Origin: Streptomyces sp. F001
GTDB lineage: Bacteria; Actinomycetota; Actinomycetes; Streptomycetales; Streptomycetaceae
Direction of reading: 5' to 3'
NCBI RefSeq assembly: GCF_004187715.1
Contig: NZ_QZWF01000001.1
Location: 1,550,001 to 1,614,000, forward strand
Length of the DNA: 64,000 nucleotides
In this document: positions 57,782 to 64,000 of the stretch, in pieces
Position numbering within the stretch: the stretch's first letter is position 1
Layout: the number at the start of each line of letters is the position of its first letter
Made by a program: the position numbers and the translations under genes
Notes under the pieces: model-generated
What the model was told of the DNA's origin: nothing
The model's database searches: none
The model's input: only the letters and a program-made list of their open reading frames with translations

Positions 57782-59698
57782 GTGGACACGACCCTTCAGG
57801 ACCCTCTCGTCGGGCAGTTGCTCGACGGCCGTTATCGCGTCGACGCGAGGATCGCGGTCGGCGGGATGGCCACGGTCTACCGGGCCGTGGACACCCGTCT
57901 GGACCGGGTCCTCGCGCTCAAGGTGATGCATCCGACGCTCGCGACGGACGGCACGTTCGTCGAGCGGTTCATCCGCGAGGCCAAGTCGGTCGCCCGGCTC
58001 GCCCACCCCAACGTCGTCCAGGTGTTCGACCAGGGCGCCGACGGGTCGTACGTCTACCTGGCCATGGAGTACGTCTCCGGCTGCACCCTGCGTGATGTGC
58101 TGCGCGAGCGCGGGGCACTGCAGCCGCGGGCCGCGCTGGACATCCTGGAGCCGGTCCTCGCCGCGCTCGGCGCCGCGCACCGCGCCGGGTTCGTGCACCG
58201 CGACATGAAGCCGGAGAACGTCCTGATAGGGGACGACGGCCGGGTCAAGGTCGCCGACTTCGGGCTGGTCCGGGCGGTGGACACGGTCACCAGCACCACC
58301 GGCTCCGTCCTCGGCACGGTGTCCTACCTCGCACCGGAGCAGATCGAGCAGGGCAGCGCCGACCCCCGTGTCGACGTGTACGCGTGCGGTGTCGTGCTGT
58401 ACGAGATGCTGACCGGCGCCAAGCCGCACTCCGGGGACTCCCCCGCCCAGGTGCTCTACAAGCACATCCACGACGACGTCCCGCCGCCCTCGGCCGCCGT
58501 GCCGGGCCTGGCGTACGAGCTGGACGAGCTGGTCGCCTCGGCGACATCGCGCACCCCGGACGTCCGCCCGCACGACGCGGTGGCGCTGCTCGCCCGGGTC
58601 CGCGAGGCGCGTGGCGCGCTCGGCGCGGACCAGCTCGACGCGATGCCGCCGCAGGCGCTCACCGCGGAACACGACAACGCCGACGACCGTACGAGTGTGA
58701 TCCCGCGCGCACTGACCGCGCTGCGGCAGCTGCCCGTCAACGAGGACGACCAGCCCCCACTCAACCGGACCAGCCGGTTCCAGGCCCCGCCGGCTCCGCC
58801 GCGTTCGGCCCCGCCCCGGCGCACGCTGTTCACGATCATCGCCGCCGTCCTGCTGGTGCTCGGCGTCGGCACGGGCGTCTGGTACATCAATTCCGGCCAG
58901 TTCACCAAGGTCCCGCCGCTGCTGGCGAAGACCGAGGCCGAGGCCAAGGACCGGCTCGCGAACGCCGGGCTCGAGGTCGGGCAGATCGAGCACGCCTACA
59001 GCGACACCGTGAAGCGCGGCACGGTCATCAGCACCGACCCGGCGCCGGGCGCCCGGATCCGGCACAACGACTCCGTCGCACTCACCATCTCCGACGGCCC
59101 GCAGACGGTGAAGGTGCCCGATCTGGCGGGCTACCGGCTGGACAAGGCGCGCGACCTGCTGAAGGACAGCGGGCTGGAGCCGGGCATGGTGACCCGGGAG
59201 TTCAGCGACGACGTCACCAAGGGGTTCGTGATCGGCTCGGACCCGCAGACGGGCACTCAGACCCGCGCGGGCACGGCGATCGCGCTCACCGTCAGCAAGG
59301 GCAGCCCGGTGGACGTCCCGGACGTCACCGGCCGCGACCTGGACGACGCCCGAAGCGAGCTCCAGGAGGCCGGCCTCAAGGTGCGCATCGCGTCCCAGCG
59401 GGTCAACTCGGAGTACGACGCGGGCCAGGTCGCCCGGCAGTCGCCGCAGGCCGACAGCCAGGCCGCCGAGGGCGACACGGTGACGCTGACGCTGTCCAAG
59501 GGCCCGGAGATGGTCGAGGTTCCGGACGTGGTCGGTGACAGCGTCGACGAGGCCAGGCAGCAGCTGGAGGACGCCGGCTTCCAGGTCGACGAGGACCGCG
59601 GTCTGCTCGGGCTGTTCGGCGACGAGGTGAAGGGCCAGTCGGTGGAGGGCGGCGACACGGCTCCCAAGGGGTCGACGATCACCATCGAGATCGGCTGA
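57782..59698 (+). CDS. PASTA-domain Ser/Thr protein kinase (PknL-like)
   Basis: This 638-residue membrane kinase has an N-terminal catalytic domain: glycine loop AVGGMATVYRAVD near 21-33, Lys in LALKVMHP, catalytic loop HRDMKPENVLIG near 139-150, DFGLVRAVD near 158-166 and GTVSYLAPEQI near 178-188. A membrane helix (TLFTIIAAVLLVLGVGTGVW) lies near 349-368, followed by four extracellular PASTA domains (about 375-440, 445-510, 511-575, 578-638) that sense peptidoglycan fragments. GTG 57782 is 7 bases after TACACT, so the mRNA may be leaderless. Its likely substrate is the Rv2175c-like protein. Confidence 0.94.
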   Translation: MDTTLQDPLVGQLLDGRYRVDARIAVGGMATVYRAVDTRLDRVLALKVMHPTLATDGTFVERFIREAKSVARLAHPNVVQVFDQGADGSYVYLAMEYVSGCTLRDVLRERGALQPRAALDILEPVLAALGAAHRAGFVHRDMKPENVLIGDDGRVKVADFGLVRAVDTVTSTTGSVLGTVSYLAPEQIEQGSADPRVDVYACGVVLYEMLTGAKPHSGDSPAQVLYKHIHDDVPPPSAAVPGLAYELDELVASATSRTPDVRPHDAVALLARVREARGALGADQLDAMPPQALTAEHDNADDRTSVIPRALTALRQLPVNEDDQPPLNRTSRFQAPPAPPRSAPPRRTLFTIIAAVLLVLGVGTGVWYINSGQFTKVPPLLAKTEAEAKDRLANAGLEVGQIEHAYSDTVKRGTVISTDPAPGARIRHNDSVALTISDGPQTVKVPDLAGYRLDKARDLLKDSGLEPGMVTREFSDDVTKGFVIGSDPQTGTQTRAGTAIALTVSKGSPVDVPDVTGRDLDDARSELQEAGLKVRIASQRVNSEYDAGQVARQSPQADSQAAEGDTVTLTLSKGPEMVEVPDVVGDSVDEARQQLEDAGFQVDEDRGLLGLFGDEVKGQSVEGGDTAPKGSTITIEIG

Positions 59699-59732
59699 CG
59701 GGGCACGCGCGGGGACATGACACCCTGAACGC

Positions 59733-60608
59733 GTGAAGAGCCAACACCCCTCCCGCAATCCCGTCGGCGGTCACGTCCCCGTCGCCGGCGGTCTGCACTC
59801 CGTAGGCCTGACGTACGCCCACGACCTCAAGGCCGAGACCGTGCAGGTCTTCGTCGCCAACCCGCGCGGCTGGGCCACACCCGTCGGGAATCCGGCGCAG
59901 GACGAGGCGTTCCGGGAGGTATGCACGGCGGAGTCGATACCGGCCTATGTGCATGCGCCGTACCTGATCAACTTCGGCTCGCACACCGAGGCCACCGTGG
60001 AGAGGTCGGTGGAGTCGCTGCGGCACTCGCTGCGGCGCGGGCGGGAGATCGGCGCACGGGGCGTGGTCGTGCACACCGGGAGCGCGACCGGTGGCCGGGA
60101 CCGCTCGGTGGCCCTGAAGCAGGTACGGGAGTACCTGCTGCCGCTGCTGGACGAGCTCACCCATGACGACGATCCGTATCTGCTGCTGGAGTCCACGGCG
60201 GGACAGGGCGCCTCCCTGTGTTCGCGCACCTGGGACTTCGGGCCGTACTTCGAGGCCCTGGACGCCCATCCGAAGCTGGGGGTCTGTCTCGACACCTGCC
60301 ATGTCTTCGCCGCCGGACACGATCTGACCGGCCCGAACGGCATGCACCAGACGCTGGACCTGCTGGTGGACACGGTCGGCGAGGGCCGGCTGAAACTGAT
60401 CCATGCCAACGACTCCAAGGACGTGGCGGGCGCGCACAAGGACCGGCACGAGAACATCGGCGCCGGACGCATCGGCGAGGACCCGTTCCGGGCGCTGATG
60501 ACCCACCCCGCCACCGAGGGCGTACCGCTGATCATCGAGACACCCGGCGGCAAGGAAGGGCACGCGGCGGACGTGGCCCGGCTGAAGAGGCTCAGGGACG
60601 ACGGCTGA
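59733..60608 (+). CDS. nfo: Deoxyribonuclease IV (endonuclease IV)
   Basis: This 291-residue zinc TIM-barrel AP endonuclease repairs abasic sites. It shows the family signatures GVCLDTCHVFAAGHD near 183-197, KLIHANDSKDVAGAHKDRHENIG (in part, near 220-242) and PLIIETPG near 268-275. The GTG start at 59733 lacks a good Shine-Dalgarno. It runs 34 bases after the kinase gene and converges on the sulfite-oxidase-like gene. Confidence 0.92.
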   Translation: MKSQHPSRNPVGGHVPVAGGLHSVGLTYAHDLKAETVQVFVANPRGWATPVGNPAQDEAFREVCTAESIPAYVHAPYLINFGSHTEATVERSVESLRHSLRRGREIGARGVVVHTGSATGGRDRSVALKQVREYLLPLLDELTHDDDPYLLLESTAGQGASLCSRTWDFGPYFEALDAHPKLGVCLDTCHVFAAGHDLTGPNGMHQTLDLLVDTVGEGRLKLIHANDSKDVAGAHKDRHENIGAGRIGEDPFRALMTHPATEGVPLIIETPGGKEGHAADVARLKRLRDDG

Positions 60609-60617
60609 CGCCGAAGG

Positions 60618-61250
60618 TCACAGCTCGGGGCCGTCCCCGGGCTCCTCCTGGTAGGAGTAGCGCTGTTCCTTCCAGGGGTCGCCGATGTTGTGGTAGCCGC
60701 GTTCCTCCCAGAAGCCGCGGCGGTCGGCGGTCATGTACTCCACACCGCGGACCCACTTGGGGCCCTTCCAGGCGTACAGGTGCGGGACGATGAGCCGCAG
60801 CGGGAAGCCGTGCTCCGCGGTCAGCAGTTCGCCGTCCTTGTGGGTGGCGAAAATCGTGCGCTCGGACGCGAAGTCCGACAGGCGCAGATTGGAGCTGAAG
60901 CCGTACTCCGCCCACACCATCACATGGGTGACATTCGGGGCAGGCGGGGCGATCTCCAGGATGGTCCGCGCGGGGATTCCACCCCACTCCGCGCCGAGCA
61001 TGCTGAACTTCGTGACGCAGTGCAGATCGGCCACTACGGTGGTGTGGGGCAGGGCCGTGAACTCGTCGTGGTTCCAGCAGTGCTTCTCACCGTCGGCGGT
61101 GGCGCCGAAGACCCTGAACTCCCAGCGTTCGGGCCGGAACTTGGGTACCGGCCCGTAGTGCGTGACCGGCCAGCCGCGCTGCACTCGCTGCCCCGGCGGA
61201 AGCTCGCACTGTGCTGCTTCTCCAGATTCGCGCCCCACCGGATGACCCAT
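60618..61250 (-). CDS. Sulfite oxidase-like molybdopterin oxidoreductase
   Basis: This 210-residue protein has the molybdopterin domain of the sulfite oxidase family without dimerisation or haem domains. The molybdenum-binding Cys is in ADLHCVTKFSM near 84-94; GGIPARTILEIAPP and YAWKGPKWVRGVEYM are typical. It has no signal peptide, unlike YedY. ATG 61250 is chosen (MGHPVGRESGE), after AGGATGGAG. Confidence 0.88.
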   Translation of the reverse strand: MGHPVGRESGEAAQCELPPGQRVQRGWPVTHYGPVPKFRPERWEFRVFGATADGEKHCWNHDEFTALPHTTVVADLHCVTKFSMLGAEWGGIPARTILEIAPPAPNVTHVMVWAEYGFSSNLRLSDFASERTIFATHKDGELLTAEHGFPLRLIVPHLYAWKGPKWVRGVEYMTADRRGFWEERGYHNIGDPWKEQRYSYQEEPGDGPEL

Positions 61251-61324
61251 GGCTCCATCCTGACAGACCCGGCGCAGTGCACTTGACCAGCCCGGTCCAG
61301 AATCGGGCAACCCATACTAAGCAT

Positions 61325-61343
61325 GGACTTACTTACTAAGTCC
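61325..61343 (+). promoter_or_regulatory. Inverted repeat upstream of bfr
   Basis: GGACTTA (61325-61331) and TAAGTCC (61337-61343) flank CTTAC. It lies about 80-100 bases before the bfr ATG in the divergent gap to the sulfite-oxidase-like gene. It does not match the iron-box consensus; a different repressor or an AT-rich promoter element is possible. Confidence 0.45.
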
Positions 61344-61424
61344 CCACTTACTGGACGATCTTCGACACTCGGTGCAATCATGCGGCGGCAACCTCCCATT
61401 CCCCACGCGGAAGGAGCCGCTGCC

Positions 61425-61904
61425 ATGCAGGGCGACCCCGAGGTCATCGAGTTTCTCAACGAGCAGCTCACCGGCGAGCTGACCGCGATCAACCAGTACT
61501 TCCTGCACGCGAAGATGCAGGAGAACCTCGGCTGGTACAAGCTCGCGAAGTACACCCGGAGCGAGTCGTTCGACGAGATGAAGCACGCCGAGATGCTCAC
61601 CGACCGGATCCTGTTCCTGGAGGGACTGCCCAACTACCAGCGGCTGTTCCACGTACGGGTGGGGCAGACCGTCAAGGAGATGTTCGAGGCGGACCGGCAG
61701 GTCGAGGTGGAGGCGATGGACCGGCTCAAGCGCGGTATCGAGGTGATGCGCAACAAGGGCGACATCACGTCCGCGAACATCTTCGAGTCGATCCTCGCGG
61801 ACGAGGAACACCACATCGACTATCTCGACACCCAGCTGGATCTGGTGGAGAAGCTCGGTGAGGCGCTGTACATCTCGCAGCTGGTCGAGCAGCCGGACAG
61901 CTGA
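61425..61904 (+). CDS. bfr: Bacterioferritin
   Basis: This 159-residue iron-storage protein forms 24-mers with haem. Ferroxidase ligands are visible: Glu18 in LNEQLTGELTAINQYF, Glu51 and His54 in FDEMKHAEMLTDRI, Glu94 in RQVEVEAMDRL and Glu127-His130 in ILADEEHHIDYL; the haem-ligand Met52 is in MKHAEML-type context. ATG 61425 follows AAGGAG. It is convergent with bfd. Confidence 0.97.
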   Translation: MQGDPEVIEFLNEQLTGELTAINQYFLHAKMQENLGWYKLAKYTRSESFDEMKHAEMLTDRILFLEGLPNYQRLFHVRVGQTVKEMFEADRQVEVEAMDRLKRGIEVMRNKGDITSANIFESILADEEHHIDYLDTQLDLVEKLGEALYISQLVEQPDS

Positions 61905-61919
61905 GCGACCGCCCGAAGG

Positions 61920-62153
61920 CTACGCGGCCTCGTCCAGGCCTGCGACCTCGGACAGCACCGGCTTGCCCTGGTCGGCCAGCTCCCGGCGCGGGCACGCGCC
62001 CCTGCCGAGGAGCGCCTGGATCCGGCGTACGCACGAGCCGCAGTCGGTCCCCGCCTTGCAGGCCGACGCTATCTGGCGTGGGGTGCAGGCGCCGTTCTCC
62101 GCGTGCTGCTTGACCTGCTGCTCGGTGATGCCGAAGCAACTGCAGACGAACAC
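61920..62153 (-). CDS. bfd: Bacterioferritin-associated ferredoxin
   Basis: This 77-residue [2Fe-2S] protein of the BFD type releases iron from bacterioferritin. Cysteines are in VCSCFGIT near residues 3-10 and in CKAGTDCGSCVRRIQ, where the Cys-x2-Cys is at about 38-41. GTG 62153 has GGAGGT 7 bases upstream; the GTG at 62162 (MDRVFVC) would overlap this Shine-Dalgarno and is less likely. The iron box upstream suggests iron repression. Confidence 0.92.
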   Translation of the reverse strand: MFVCSCFGITEQQVKQHAENGACTPRQIASACKAGTDCGSCVRRIQALLGRGACPRRELADQGKPVLSEVAGLDEAA

Positions 62154-62216
62154 GCGGTCCACCTCCCGCCGGGATCAAAGGGTCGTGCCGTAACCGATGG
62201 AGCACGGGCCCGCTTG

Positions 62217-62235
62217 ATCGGTGAGGCAAACCTAA
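62217..62235 (-). promoter_or_regulatory. Iron box (DmdR/IdeR) upstream of bfd
   Basis: On the minus strand TTAGGTTTGCCTCACCGAT matches 15 of 19 positions of the DmdR iron-box consensus TTAGGTTAGGCTCACCTAA. It lies 64-82 bases before the bfd start, placing bfd under iron repression, as known in other actinobacteria. Confidence 0.8.
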
Positions 62236-62338
62236 CCTTACCCGTCACGGGGGTGCCGTAAAAGTGGGAGGGGGCGCGGATCGTATGTGATCCGCGCCCC
62301 ACCACACCGTCCGTAACGGGTCGACAACAGGTCGACCG

Positions 62339-64000
<1,662 letters not shown>

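Overview
The window is a contiguous piece of a Streptomyces chromosome. The evidence is the very high G+C content with strong third-position GC bias, frequent GTG starts, -10 elements of the TAGGGT or TAGATT type, and the gene content and order: a division and cell-wall (dcw) cluster running ftsZ-ftsQ-murG-ftsW-murD-mraY-murF-murE-ftsI-ftsL-rsmH, followed by ylmD-ylmE-sepF-yggT-divIVA-ileS-(DksA-like)-lspA-(RluD-like). It is core-chromosome sequence. I see no prophage, insertion sequence, CRISPR array, tRNA or rRNA.

Layout. 1-3.1 kb: 5' part of dnaE (minus). 3.3-9.9 kb: DUF2252 protein, a small membrane protein, a membrane-anchored DsbA-like protein, Tat-exported PhoD, a dienelactone hydrolase-like protein and an MscS channel. 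9.9-13.7 kb (minus): RluD-type pseudouridine synthase, lspA, and a DksA/TraR zinc-finger protein with a very long Lys/Ala-rich N-terminal extension. 13.95-17.4 kb (plus): ileS behind a translational T-box. 17.7-35.9 kb (minus): the dcw/division block, mostly with overlapping or closely spaced genes. 36.0-41.8 kb (plus): beta-carbonic anhydrase and a MoxR / DUF58 / transglutaminase operon. 41.9-44.1 kb (minus): DUF3040, a methyltransferase and a HEPN-like protein. 44.2-47.8 kb (plus): degenerate ABC ATPase, YhgE/Pip membrane protein and TetR regulator, with a strong candidate operator. 48.2-50.4 kb: DUF4126 and a CrtI-like FAD oxidoreductase. 50.5-53.6 kb (minus): tyrosine/glutamine-rich membrane protein, metF, thiE, Rv2175c-like DNA-binding protein. 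53.7-55.3 kb (minus): ferredoxin-reductase-like flavoprotein and a small hypothetical protein. 55.4-57.7 kb (plus): TPP riboswitch and thiO-thiS-thiG. 57.8-60.6 kb (plus): PASTA Ser/Thr kinase and endonuclease IV. 60.6-62.2 kb: sulfite-oxidase-like protein, bfr and bfd. 62.3-64 kb: class II DAHP synthase (minus), then a trp leader peptide, attenuator and the start of trpE (plus).

How it works together. The 18-36 kb block makes the lipid II precursor (MurE, MurF, MraY, MurD, MurG), flips or polymerises and cross-links it (FtsW, FtsI), and organises the septum and growing tips (FtsZ, SepF, FtsQ, FtsL, DivIVA). The right end groups thiamin thiazole synthesis, iron storage and entry into aromatic amino-acid biosynthesis, each with visible cis-regulation (TPP riboswitch, iron box, Trp attenuator).

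The most unusual feature is that the reading frame appears shifted in the low-complexity tails of four proteins: the C-tail of the membrane protein at 4.7 kb, the Lys/Ala-rich N-tail of the DksA-like protein, the FtsL C-tail and the FtsI N-tail. The domains themselves are intact. This is either homopolymer error in the assembly or real decay of dispensable tails. I did not find a clearly new multi-gene system. The best candidates for further work are these frame shifts, the 26-bp palindrome in front of the YhgE operon, the duplicated thiS start site and several unexplained inverted repeats.
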